Source: Anaerolineales bacterium
Lineage (GTDB): Bacteria; Chloroflexota; Anaerolineae; Anaerolineales; UBA4823
Assembly (NCBI GenBank): GCA_016932955.1
Contig: JAFGBV010000127.1
Location: 1 to 7,445 of the forward strand
DNA: 7,445 nucleotides
Direction: 5' to 3'
In this document: piece after piece, positions 1 to 5,521 of the stretch
Layout of the letters: the number at the start of each line of letters is the position of its first letter
Position numbering within the stretch: the stretch's first letter is position 1
Position numbers and translations under genes: made by a program
Notes under the pieces: model-generated
Told to the model about the DNA's origin: nothing
Database searches by the model: none
Seen by the model: only the letters and a program-made list of their open reading frames with translations

Positions 1-315
1 TCACAGACACCTGCGGCACTGATCGCCCTGGGTGACCAGCCGCAAATCCAGGCAGGTACGGTTCAGGCGCTGATCGCAGCCTATCAGCAGAGCCAGGTGC
101 CGCTGATTGTGCCCAGCTATCAGATGCGCCGCGGGCATCCCTGGTTGGTGGGGCGGGAATACTGGACAGAGCTCCTCGCGCTGCTCCCGCCGCTCACCTT
201 GCGTGATTTCCTGGCGCGGCATGCTGCTGAGATCCATTATCTCCCGCTAGACCATCCCGGCGTAATCCAGGATATCGACACACCGGAACAATATGCGCAA
301 TCCCGTCCGGAATAA
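1..315 (+). CDS. MobA/MocA-like nucleotidyltransferase, C-terminal part (5' end outside window)
   Basis: The reading frame is open from base 1 and ends at TAA, followed directly by TAG, leaving 104 residues. Visible motifs fit the MobA-like NTP transferase fold (molybdenum cofactor guanylyl/cytidylyltransferases and relatives). ALGDQP at window residues 9-14 holds the metal-binding Asp. A P-x-Y-x-x-R-R-G-H-P segment lies near residues 38-47 and DIDTPEQY at 91-98, close to the stop as usual in this family. The N-terminal nucleotide-binding loop (GxSxRMG-like) would lie upstream of the window, so the protein is cut by the window edge rather than broken. In MocA-type enzymes the GHP segment and the final D-I-D-T-P are typical, which slightly favours a CTP:molybdopterin cytidylyltransferase-like enzyme. 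The exact nucleotide and acceptor cannot be told from this part. Confidence 0.8.
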   Translation, partial: SQTPAALIALGDQPQIQAGTVQALIAAYQQSQVPLIVPSYQMRRGHPWLVGREYWTELLALLPPLTLRDFLARHAAEIHYLPLDHPGVIQDIDTPEQYAQSRPE

Positions 316-331
316 TAGATTCCCTTCCCCC

Positions 332-360
332 TTGCGTTCTTTTTCATCTTGTGCTATTGT
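332..360 (+). promoter_or_regulatory. Predicted sigma70-like promoter of the response regulator gene
   Basis: TTGCGT at 332-337 and TATTGT at 355-360 are separated by 17 bases. TGC directly before the -10 box makes an extended -10 element. Transcription would start near 367, giving a leader of about 15 bases that still contains the GGAG ribosome binding site at 371-374. The site lies between the two stop codons of the upstream gene and the ATG at 382. This is prediction by eye from consensus only. Confidence 0.5.
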
Positions 361-381
361 AGGGGCGATTGGAGCCCTCGG

Positions 382-768
382 ATGATTATACCCAGCTCAA
401 AGACCATCCTGATCGTCGAAGATGAGCCAGATACTGCTGAAATGTTCTCGGAGATGATCCGTTTAAAAGGCTATCGCGTGGTCAAGTCCTATGGCGGCAC
501 GGCTGCGATGGCTTTGCTAGCTCAGGAAAGACCGGATGCGCTCATCCTTGACCTGATGATGCCAGACATCTCCGGATTGGACGTGCTGCGTTTCGTCCGT
601 CAGGAACCGCGCCTGGAAAGCTTGCCGGTGATCATCGTATCGGCGAAAAGCCTGCCCTCCGATATCAAGATCGGCCTCGAGGCAGGGGCATCCGTTTACC
701 TGACCAAGCCGGTGACGTTCAACGACTTGATCAAAGCAATTGAAAAGACCCTGCGCAGCACCAAATGA
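382..768 (+). CDS. Stand-alone receiver-domain response regulator
   Basis: This 128-residue protein is a single CheY-like receiver domain with no output domain. The conserved positions are all present: acidic pair E13-D14 (ILIVEDEP), phosphoacceptor D57 (LILDLMMPD), switch S87 (IIVSAK), and K109-P110 (LTKP). It should accept a phosphate from a histidine kinase and act by protein contact, as CheY or Spo0F do. Its partner kinase is not in the window. The start was set at ATG 382 because GGAG lies 7 bases upstream; a longer frame opening at TTG 349 would add 11 residues that do not belong to the fold and would begin upstream of the predicted promoter's -10 box. It has its own promoter and is followed after 63 bases by thpR, with which it may be co-transcribed. 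Target and signal are unknown. Confidence 0.9.
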   Translation: MIIPSSKTILIVEDEPDTAEMFSEMIRLKGYRVVKSYGGTAAMALLAQERPDALILDLMMPDISGLDVLRFVRQEPRLESLPVIIVSAKSLPSDIKIGLEAGASVYLTKPVTFNDLIKAIEKTLRSTK

Positions 769-795
769 GGGTTTAGATCTGTTTAACACATGCTG

Positions 796-818
796 CCCCT
801 GGGAAACTCATCCTGGGG
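796..818 (+). promoter_or_regulatory. Small hairpin overlapping the thpR ribosome binding region
   Basis: CCCC at 796-799 can pair with GGGG at 815-818, and the stem continues through a T-T mismatch into GG/CC with a loop of about 9 bases. The 3' arm lies inside the G-rich stretch (815-825) that also holds the AGAGG ribosome binding site of thpR, so folding could lower translation. The stem is short and the role is speculative. Confidence 0.25.
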
Positions 819-831
819 GGAGAGGTTGAAT

Positions 832-1419
832 ATGTCTGTGATCCGGGCTTTCATCGCTATCGAGCTGACTGCTGAGATCCAGAAACGGCTGGATGAGATC
901 AGCGCGGCTTTCAAGCAGCAATTGAATGGTGTGCCGGTGCGCTGGGTGGCGGCTGGCAACATTCATTTGACTTTGAAATTCCTGGGTGATGTGTCGGTGG
1001 CGAATTTAAAGCTCCTTACCGACATCTTGAAAACAGAAATCGGGACGCACCGTCCTTTCGATGTCAGCGTCGGTGGTGCGGGCGCCTTTCCCAACAACCG
1101 CCGTCCGCGCGTGATCTGGGTTGGCGTAGAAGCGCCTTCTGACCTGGCAGCCATCCAGAGCGGTGTAGAGGCAGCAATGGCCCGGCTCGGTTACCCGCGC
1201 GAAGACCGTCCCTTCTCTCCCCACCTGACCATTGGCAGGGTCTCGCGTAATGCTACCTCGGACGATACGCGTTCGATCACCAAGGCCTTGGAAACCAGCC
1301 GGGTGGGCTTCCTGGGTGCTGCCTGTGTGCAGGAGATTTGTCTGTTCCGTAGTGATTTACAGCCCAGCGGAGCGGTATATACCCGCATATTTACTGCCCC
1401 GCTCGGTCAACCTGTGTAA
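832..1419 (+). CDS. thpR: RNA 2',3'-cyclic phosphodiesterase (2H/LigT family)
   Basis: This 195-residue protein belongs to the bacterial/archaeal LigT-like 2H phosphoesterases, which hydrolyse RNA 2',3'-cyclic phosphate ends to 2'-phosphates; some members also ligate tRNA halves in vitro. The two catalytic HxTx motifs are clear: HLTL at residues 45-48 and HLTI at 131-134. The family opening R-A-F-I-A-I is at 5-10, a W-V-x-x-x-N-x-H-L-T-L-K-F-L-G stretch runs from 38 to 52, and the second motif sits in F-S-P-H-L-T-I-G-R. Length is normal. The start is ATG 832, with AGAGG/GGGGGAGAGG 6-7 bases upstream and the family N-terminus right after it; ATG 790 would add 14 unrelated residues. It is followed after 22 bases by rsfS, so it probably heads or belongs to a housekeeping operon. 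Function in the cell is poorly known for the whole family. Confidence 0.93.
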   Translation: MSVIRAFIAIELTAEIQKRLDEISAAFKQQLNGVPVRWVAAGNIHLTLKFLGDVSVANLKLLTDILKTEIGTHRPFDVSVGGAGAFPNNRRPRVIWVGVEAPSDLAAIQSGVEAAMARLGYPREDRPFSPHLTIGRVSRNATSDDTRSITKALETSRVGFLGAACVQEICLFRSDLQPSGAVYTRIFTAPLGQPV

Positions 1420-1431
1420 GAATCAGTTAAT

Positions 1432-1444
1432 GAGGTGAAATCTG
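1432..1444 (+). promoter_or_regulatory. Ribosome binding site and CTG start of rsfS
   Basis: GAGG at 1432-1435 lies 6 bases before a CTG at 1442-1444. An in-frame TGA at 1436-1438 closes the frame just upstream, so no ATG, GTG or TTG is available between that stop and the conserved N-terminus of RsfS. This fixes the start at CTG (or, less likely, ATT 1454). Confidence 0.6.
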
Positions 1445-1786
1445 GATACATTAGAAATTGCCCGAAAAATCGTTGATGCCCTGGAAGAAAAGAAAGGGGA
1501 GAATATCGTCCTGATGGACATCCAGGGAATAGCAGTCTTCGCAGATTATTTCGTCATATGTACAGGCACCAGTGACCGCATGCTTCAAGCGCTCGGAGAT
1601 GCAGTCGAGCAGGCCTTGCGCAAATCTTTTGGGATCAAGACCCGCCTGGAAGGTGCCTCGCAGGATGGCTGGATTCTGGCGGACTGCGGAGATGTGGTTG
1701 TGCATCTGTTTTCCCCCGAACGGCGCGATTATTACCGCATCGAAGAGCTTTGGTCGCAGGGAAAGATTTTATTGCATTTGCAATAA
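1442..1786 (+). CDS. rsfS: Ribosome silencing factor RsfS (Iojap family)
   Basis: RsfS binds ribosomal protein uL14 on the large subunit and blocks joining with the small subunit, lowering translation when nutrients are scarce. The 114-residue product shows the family order: an N-terminal helix (D-T-L-E-I-A-R-K-I-V-D-A-L), the central DYFVICTGTSDRM at 35-47, and the C-terminal block G-W-I-L-A-D at 76-81 through VVVHLFSPERRDYY at 85-98 to E-E-L-W. Length matches the family. The first ATG in frame (1514) would remove 24 residues that match the conserved N-terminal helix, so I place the start at CTG 1442, supported by GAGG 6 bases upstream. Initiation with Met from CTG is inferred. The gene lies 22 bases after thpR and 9 bases before the acetyltransferase gene, whose ribosome binding site overlaps the rsfS stop. 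Confidence 0.92.
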   Translation: MDTLEIARKIVDALEEKKGENIVLMDIQGIAVFADYFVICTGTSDRMLQALGDAVEQALRKSFGIKTRLEGASQDGWILADCGDVVVHLFSPERRDYYRIEELWSQGKILLHLQ

Positions 1787-1795
1787 GGATGGGTC

Positions 1796-2653
1796 ATGGA
1801 CGGTGCAGATATCCGGGTACGTAATGCAACGCAGTCTGACCGGCAGCGGTTGGCCAACCTGATCCATTTCGAGCCGCATGTCCACCGCCATCTTGACTGG
1901 AAATCTGCACTGGACTGGATCGACAACCCGCCTTTTCTGATCGCCGAACGCGGCGATGAGCTCCTGGCGGCCCTGGCTTGCCCTCCTGACCCGCCAGGGG
2001 TAGCCTGGTTGCGCTTGTTTGCAGCCTCAGCGGATATCTCAACCGACCAGGCCTGGCAGCTTCTTTGGGCTGGCGCGCAAAGCCAGATGGCCGCGATGGA
2101 CTTGCGGCTGGCTTATGCCCTGGCTTTGCAGGATTGGTTTGTCGATCTTCTGGTGCGCCAGTCCAGCGTGCATGTGCAGGATGTGATCGTCCTGGCCTGG
2201 GATACTCAAACAAACTGGCAGTGGCCTGCCGGCAGCCGGGTCAAAGTGCGCCCGATGTCAGCGAGTGATCTGCCGCAGGTCTGTGAGGTGGACAGCCTGG
2301 CTTTTGAGCGGGAATGGCGTAATTCACCGGAAGCGCTGCGCATGGCGCTTGGGGAAGCCTCGGTCGCCACGGTAGCCGAGTTGGACAACCAGGTGATCGG
2401 GTACCAGATCAGCACAGGCAATCCCATTGGAGGTCATCTGGCGCGCCTGGCGGTGCGTCCGGCCTACCAAGGACAGGGGGTGGGCACTGCGCTGGTGTGT
2501 TCCCTGCTTGAGGCGTTTGTTGCACGCGGCGTATACCGGGTGACTGTCAATACGCAAACAAACAACCAGGCCTCGCTGGCTATTTACCGCAAAAGTGGAT
2601 TTCAGCCGACTGGCGAAGTCTACCCGGTTTTTCGCTTGACAACCTTGCCCTAA
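1796..2653 (+). CDS. GNAT family N-acetyltransferase, tandem-domain type
   Basis: The 285-residue protein has two GNAT-sized halves. The C-terminal half (about 148-285) is canonical: strand opening V-R-P-M-S-A-S-D-L at 151-159, acetyl-CoA pyrophosphate loop Q-G-Q-G-V-G at 225-230 inside L-A-V-R-P-A-Y-Q, and the motif B region N256 through A-I-Y-R-K-S-G-F at 262-269. The N-terminal half (about 5-135) also opens with I-R-V-R-N-A-T-Q-S-D, as GNAT domains do, but has no recognisable CoA-binding loop and looks degenerate. The order resembles RimI-like or mycothiol-synthase-like double GNATs. The substrate cannot be named; R-L-A-V-R-P and the G-F-x-x-x-G-E end are typical of protein or small-amine acetylases. 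AAGGA overlapping the rsfS stop lies 6 bases before ATG 1796, which suggests translational coupling. Confidence 0.88.
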   Translation: MDGADIRVRNATQSDRQRLANLIHFEPHVHRHLDWKSALDWIDNPPFLIAERGDELLAALACPPDPPGVAWLRLFAASADISTDQAWQLLWAGAQSQMAAMDLRLAYALALQDWFVDLLVRQSSVHVQDVIVLAWDTQTNWQWPAGSRVKVRPMSASDLPQVCEVDSLAFEREWRNSPEALRMALGEASVATVAELDNQVIGYQISTGNPIGGHLARLAVRPAYQGQGVGTALVCSLLEAFVARGVYRVTVNTQTNNQASLAIYRKSGFQPTGEVYPVFRLTTLP

Positions 2654-2664
2654 GGAGAAATGCT

Positions 2665-3510
2665 ATGTCACATTTTGAGATCAACAGGACCGGCAGTGAT
2701 GGGGTGGTTTTATACTTCCAGGGCTGGCAGTCTGAGGTGCCTGCCAGGGCGGTGGTGTGCCTGGTGCATGGGCTGGGTGAGCACAGCGGGCGCTATGCTC
2801 ACGTAGCAGAAGTGCTCAATCAGGCGGGATACCACGTCATGGCGCTGGATTTGCGCGGTCATGGTAAGACCGTCAGCAAGCGCGGTGATTTGCCTCCCTA
2901 TGACGTTATCGGCAAGGATGTTTCCTTGCTGCTCACCGAAGCTGCCAGCCGCTATCCTACCCTGCCACAGGTCCTGTATGGGCACAGCATGGGTGGCTTG
3001 GTAGTCCTTTACTATTGCCTGCGCTTCAAGCCGCGCCTGCCGGGTGTAGTGGTCACCTCGCCGGGATTGATGACCGCGCTGGAAGAGCAGAAGAGCAAGA
3101 TCTTGCTGGTCAAGCTGTTGGGCTCGGCACTGCCAGGCATGGTGATGGCAACCGGACTGGACGCAACCGCCATCTCACGTGACCCGGCGGTTGTCGAACG
3201 GTACCAGAAGGACCCCCTGGTGCACGCTCAGGCAACCTTGGGACTTGCCAAGTATTCACTGGATGCCATTCGCTATATTTATGAAAACGCAAAAGCCTGG
3301 GAGCTGCCTCTTTTGTTGATGCACGGCACGGCTGACCAGCTTGCCTATTCCCGCGGTAGCGAGAAGTTTGCCACTCTGGTTCCTCCGGGCACCTGCACAC
3401 TGCGCCTGTGGCAGGGATGTGCCCACGAGCTGCACAACGAACCCGAAAAAGAGCAGGTATTTGCCTACCTGATCAGCCAGTTGGACCAATTTATTGCCAA
3501 AGTAGCTTAG
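2665..3510 (+). CDS. Alpha/beta hydrolase, monoacylglycerol lipase-like
   Basis: This 281-residue serine hydrolase is of the lysophospholipase/monoglyceride lipase group (Hydrolase_4 type). The catalytic triad can be read: Ser108 in G-H-S-M-G, Asp224 in H-G-T-A-D, and His254 in C-A-H-E-L-H-N-E. The oxyanion-hole motif H-G-L-G-E-H-S-G-R-Y at 35-44 and D-L-R-G-H-G at 62-67 are the hallmarks of this group. A lid region of about 130-195 separates the nucleophile from the acid. No signal peptide or membrane anchor is visible, so it should be cytosolic and act on monoacylglycerols, lysophospholipids or similar esters. GGAG ends 7 bases before ATG 2665, overlapping the stop of the GNAT gene 11 bases upstream, so the two are probably co-transcribed. 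The exact substrate is inferred from family only. Confidence 0.92.
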   Translation: MSHFEINRTGSDGVVLYFQGWQSEVPARAVVCLVHGLGEHSGRYAHVAEVLNQAGYHVMALDLRGHGKTVSKRGDLPPYDVIGKDVSLLLTEAASRYPTLPQVLYGHSMGGLVVLYYCLRFKPRLPGVVVTSPGLMTALEEQKSKILLVKLLGSALPGMVMATGLDATAISRDPAVVERYQKDPLVHAQATLGLAKYSLDAIRYIYENAKAWELPLLLMHGTADQLAYSRGSEKFATLVPPGTCTLRLWQGCAHELHNEPEKEQVFAYLISQLDQFIAKVA

Positions 3511-3546
3511 ACTCCTCTAAGAATCACCTGCACAATCTGGACAAAT

Positions 3547-3599
3547 CCTGGTGGTCATGGCAAAATTCCACCCTGGTCATCGCTACATGACCAGCCAGG
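3547..3599. repeat. Nested dyad in the leader of the DsbA-like gene
   Basis: Three related CCTGG...GTCAT units occur here. The arms at 3547-3559 and 3586-3599 are inverted copies of 13 and 14 bases that differ by one inserted base. A third copy at 3573-3580 pairs perfectly with 3587-3594 (CTGGTCAT/ATGACCAG, 8 bp, 6-base loop). The two pairings share a right arm and so exclude each other. No T-run follows, so it is not a simple terminator; it could be an operator or an RNA switch ahead of the thioredoxin-fold gene. It lies in the 122-base gap after the hydrolase gene, in which I see no clear promoter. Confidence 0.45.
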
Positions 3600-3632
3600 T
3601 TACTGTTGATGAACAGGTCAGGAGAATAAGTG

Positions 3633-4373
3633 ATGAGTGTAAACAAACGTGACGAAGTAAAAGCTCAGCGCCTGCGTCGCAAACGACAGCAGCGCATGAA
3701 TACGTTGATGATCGTTGGCGGGATCGTCTTGATCCTGGTGGCGCTGTTTGTCTCGCCCTACGTTGTCAATGCCTTGCGCCCGGTGGGTGAGGTCAACCCG
3801 ATCACCAAGCTGGAGCGCCCCCTGGAGGATGGAAGAGCCATGGGCGATCCACTTGCGCCGGTTGTGATGGAAGTATTTGCAGATTTTCAATGCTCAGCCT
3901 GCAAGGCTTACGCCGATTCGGTTGAAAAGTCTTTGATCGAGAGTGATTACATCATCGGCGGTACGGTTTATTATGTGTTCAGGCAATATCCATTCATGGA
4001 CCGAGACGTCACCACCAAGGAATCACAACAGGCTGCCAATGCCAGCATGTGCGCGGCTGAACAGGGTCGTTTCTGGGACTATCATGATATGCTGTTCGTC
4101 AACTGGGGTGGTGAGAACGTCGGCAGCTTCATGGATAAGCGGCTGGTGGCTTTTGCTGAGAATCTGGGCCTGGACATGGAACAGTTCAATACCTGTTTCA
4201 AAGATAAAAAGTACGAGGCTGAGATCGCCGCTGAGTTTGATATGGGCGCGAAGTATGGCGTAACGGGAACTCCCACTGTCTTCGTGAATGGTGAAGTGGT
4301 CACGCCCGGTTATGTACCCAGCTTTGATGACCTTGCACAGGCTATCGAGGCCGTCCTGGCAGGCGGGGGATAA
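3633..4373 (+). CDS. Membrane-anchored DsbA-like thiol:disulfide oxidoreductase
   Basis: The 246-residue protein has a basic N-terminus (residues 5-21, rich in K/R), one hydrophobic membrane segment at about 24-48, and a thioredoxin-fold DsbA-like domain facing outward. The active site is C87-S-A-C90, preceded by V-F-A-D-F-Q. The cis-proline loop is G-T-P-T at 212-215. A second cysteine pair, C140 (S-M-C-A-A-E-Q-G-R-F-W) and C188 (F-N-T-C-F), lies in the helical insert and is commonly conserved in this DsbA/BdbD-like subgroup, probably as a structural disulfide. It should oxidise or shuffle disulfides in exported proteins. The start is ATG 3633, with AGGAG 8 bases upstream; GTG directly before it is an alternative that adds one residue. 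It ends in G-G-G, 21 bases before a strong terminator. A link to the oxidase genes downstream is possible but not shown. Confidence 0.92.
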   Translation: MSVNKRDEVKAQRLRRKRQQRMNTLMIVGGIVLILVALFVSPYVVNALRPVGEVNPITKLERPLEDGRAMGDPLAPVVMEVFADFQCSACKAYADSVEKSLIESDYIIGGTVYYVFRQYPFMDRDVTTKESQQAANASMCAAEQGRFWDYHDMLFVNWGGENVGSFMDKRLVAFAENLGLDMEQFNTCFKDKKYEAEIAAEFDMGAKYGVTGTPTVFVNGEVVTPGYVPSFDDLAQAIEAVLAGGG

Positions 4374-4394
4374 GCTTTTTTCAATGATAATATG

Positions 4395-4430
4395 AAGACC
4401 GGTGGTGTGATCACTGCCGGTCTTTTTATT
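4395..4430 (+). terminator. Intrinsic terminator after the DsbA-like gene
   Basis: An 11-bp stem is formed by 4397-4407 (GACCGGTGGTG) and 4412-4422 (CACTGCCGGTC). It has two G-T wobbles and a 4-base loop and is followed by TTTTTATT. The first six pairs are perfect. AA before the stem can extend the pairing into the T-run. It lies just before the 3' end of the convergent - strand gene. Read on the - strand the stem is followed only by TTCATATT, so it would be a weaker terminator in that direction. Confidence 0.9.
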
Positions 4431-4457
4431 TGCCTATTATATAGAAGATATCCTGGC

Positions 4458-5006
4458 TTAGGTTTTGGCTGTCGTGGGGGTGACCTGTCCGGAAGCCTGG
4501 TTCTCCAGCAGCTCCAGGACGAAGCACAGCGAAGAGAGGCGATTGAGGTAGTGCAAGAGCGCCTGGTTCTCGAGCTGCTTGGTGTGGATGAGCTGTGCCG
4601 CCAGCCTCTCGGCGCGGCGCACGATCGTGCGTGCCAGCGCCATGGCGCTGCCGGCTTGCGAGTCGCCGGGCAGGATGAATTCGCTGGGCAGGCTGACCAG
4701 GGCGCTCACCGCGTCAACCTGTGCCTCCAGCCAGGCAACCCGTCCCTCGTCGATGGCGCGGAAGCGCGCCGCGTTTTCCGGCGTGGCAGCCGTTTCAGCC
4801 ATGATGTGATACAGGTCGCGCTGGGCTGCGACCAGCAACGGGGCTGTCTCTGTAGCCATCGAGAAGGCGCGTGCCAGCCCGAGCGCCGCGGTAGCCTCAT
4901 CAAGGGTGCCCACCGCCTCCAGTCGCAGCTCATACTTGGCAACTCGACCCTCGCCGAGCAAGCTGGTACAACCATCATCGCCGGTTTTGGTGTAGAATTT
5001 AGTCAT
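4458..5006 (-). CDS. PduO-type ATP:cob(I)alamin adenosyltransferase
   Basis: This 182-residue enzyme transfers the adenosyl group of ATP to cob(I)alamin or a related corrinoid, making adenosylcobalamin. The N-terminal ATP-binding signature Y-T-K-T-G-D-D-G-C-T is at 5-14. G-R-V-x-K at 20-24 follows, then the E-A-V-G-T-L-D-E block at 30-37. The C-terminal signature F-I-L-P-G at 110-114 leads into A-R-T-I-V-R-R-A-E-R at 125-134, and Y-L-N-R-L-S at 153-158 follows. Two positions differ from the usual pattern: the L-H just before the A-R-T helix is M-A (122-123), and the D after N-R-L-S is S159. The start M-T-K-F-Y-T at 5006 matches the family; upstream ATGs in frame add an unrelated tail that runs into the opposite gene. 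It is the only - strand gene here, divergent from the zinc-ribbon gene. Whether the product is cobalamin or cobyrinate-type is not decidable. Confidence 0.92.
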   Translation of the reverse strand: MTKFYTKTGDDGCTSLLGEGRVAKYELRLEAVGTLDEATAALGLARAFSMATETAPLLVAAQRDLYHIMAETAATPENAARFRAIDEGRVAWLEAQVDAVSALVSLPSEFILPGDSQAGSAMALARTIVRRAERLAAQLIHTKQLENQALLHYLNRLSSLCFVLELLENQASGQVTPTTAKT

Positions 5007-5014
5007 AGCATAAT
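4986..5014 (+). promoter_or_regulatory. Predicted promoter of the zinc-ribbon gene
   Basis: TTGGTG at 4986-4991 and CATAAT at 5009-5014 are 17 bases apart. Transcription would begin near 5021, before the GGAG at 5035-5038. The site overlaps the first codons of the divergent adenosyltransferase gene and the -10 box for that gene. Predicted by eye only. Confidence 0.4.
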
Positions 5015-5018
5015 TATA
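5006..5018 (-). promoter_or_regulatory. Perfect -10 box of the adenosyltransferase gene, start site close to the ATG
   Basis: Read on the - strand, TATAAT occupies 5018-5013 and only 6 bases separate it from the ATG at 5006. With normal -10 spacing, transcription would start at or within a base of the start codon, giving a leaderless mRNA. No ribosome binding site can fit in the gap. I see no convincing -35 box at 17 bases. The -10 is part of the palindrome ATAATTAT (5010-5017). Confidence 0.45.
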
Positions 5019-5045
5019 ACCTGCCCTTACGAAAGGAGTGGTCAT

Positions 5046-5252
5046 ATGCAAATCCGTTGTCAATTTTGTCATCGACCCTTTGCACTTGGAAAAGATGCTG
5101 TGCATGCAGCCCTGGAGTTGGTCACCGCCGAACAGCTAAATCACTATGACGCCAACTGCCCTCATTGTGGGAAGGTGAACCATATTTCCCGCGCCCAGTT
5201 GCAGCGTGCCGCGCCCGATTGGCAAGCCAGGCGTAATACTCCCGAGACATAA
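5046..5252 (+). CDS. Small zinc-ribbon protein
   Basis: The 68-residue protein has two CxxC knuckles, C5-Q-F-C8 and C38-P-H-C41, the second in the form C-P-H-C-G-K-V-N. They are separated by about 29 residues predicted to be largely helical. This spacing fits a single zinc-ribbon site with four cysteines. The C-terminal third is basic (R-A-Q-L-Q-R-A-A, R-R). No other domain is present. Similar short ribbons bind nucleic acid or serve as protein contacts, but no function can be assigned. AAAGGAG lies 7 bases before ATG 5046. The frame also stays open far upstream, across the antisense of the adenosyltransferase gene, but the ribosome binding site and the CxxC beginning right after the ATG support the short form. 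It is divergent from the adenosyltransferase gene across 39 bases. Confidence 0.8.
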   Translation: MQIRCQFCHRPFALGKDAVHAALELVTAEQLNHYDANCPHCGKVNHISRAQLQRAAPDWQARRNTPET

Positions 5253-5305
5253 AAAGTATGATCGAGGCTGTGACAATTGTGGTCTGATAAATCAACCTTT
5301 CAACA

Positions 5306-5521
5306 GGTGAGAATATATTACAATTCAACCAGGCTGACTAGAAGACCCGATCCGATGAAGAATTCAAGACCTGACAGGTTCCCGTGGAAGTGTTTGCCAA
5401 ACGATCCAGACTTCCTGAGCAGCATGATCCGGTGAGCCGGCTGATAAAACCTGTCAGGTCTGGTCTCCAGCATAGGATTCTTGGATAAGTCACAAAGTAA
5501 GTAAGACCGATAATTCTCACC
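5306..5521. repeat. Outer inverted repeat flanking the inner one
   Basis: GGTGAGAAT at 5306-5314 and its exact reverse complement ATTCTCACC at 5513-5521 flank the inner repeat almost symmetrically. The distance to the inner arms is 52 bases on the left and 51 on the right. The segments between outer and inner arms do not look alike. This may be a remnant of a miniature element or a chance match of 9 bases; the symmetry favours the former only mildly. Confidence 0.35.
5367..5461. repeat. Perfect 14-bp inverted repeat, REP/MITE-like
   Basis: AGACCTGACAGGTT at 5367-5380 and AACCTGTCAGGTCT at 5448-5461 are perfect inverted copies separated by 67 bases. Each arm is itself a near-palindrome, ACCTG-N-CAGGT, so it can form its own small hairpin or act as a dimer-binding site. 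From memory, similar CCTGACAGG units are scattered through intergenic regions of some Chloroflexota genomes; I could not check this. No T-run follows the right arm. Confidence 0.75.

Noticed and set aside
349..381. Response regulator starting at TTG 349
   Set aside because: The TTG is upstream of the predicted -10 box and adds residues outside the receiver fold; ATG 382 has a good ribosome binding site.
1514..1786. rsfS starting at the first ATG
   Set aside because: This would delete the conserved N-terminal helix that is plainly encoded upstream in the same frame.
1794..2213. 139-codon open frame on the - strand
   Set aside because: It is antisense to the GNAT gene, has a Pro/Arg/Ala-rich shadow composition and shows no family motif.
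4374..4394. T-rich run directly after the DsbA-like stop as a terminator
   Set aside because: No stem precedes the T-run; the real hairpin plus T-run is at 4395-4430.
4392..5252. Long + strand open frame of 286 codons covering the adenosyltransferase gene and running into the zinc-ribbon gene
   Set aside because: Its first three quarters are the antisense of a clear PduO-type gene and it starts inside the terminator stem; only the last 68 codons, after their own ribosome binding site, look like a real protein.
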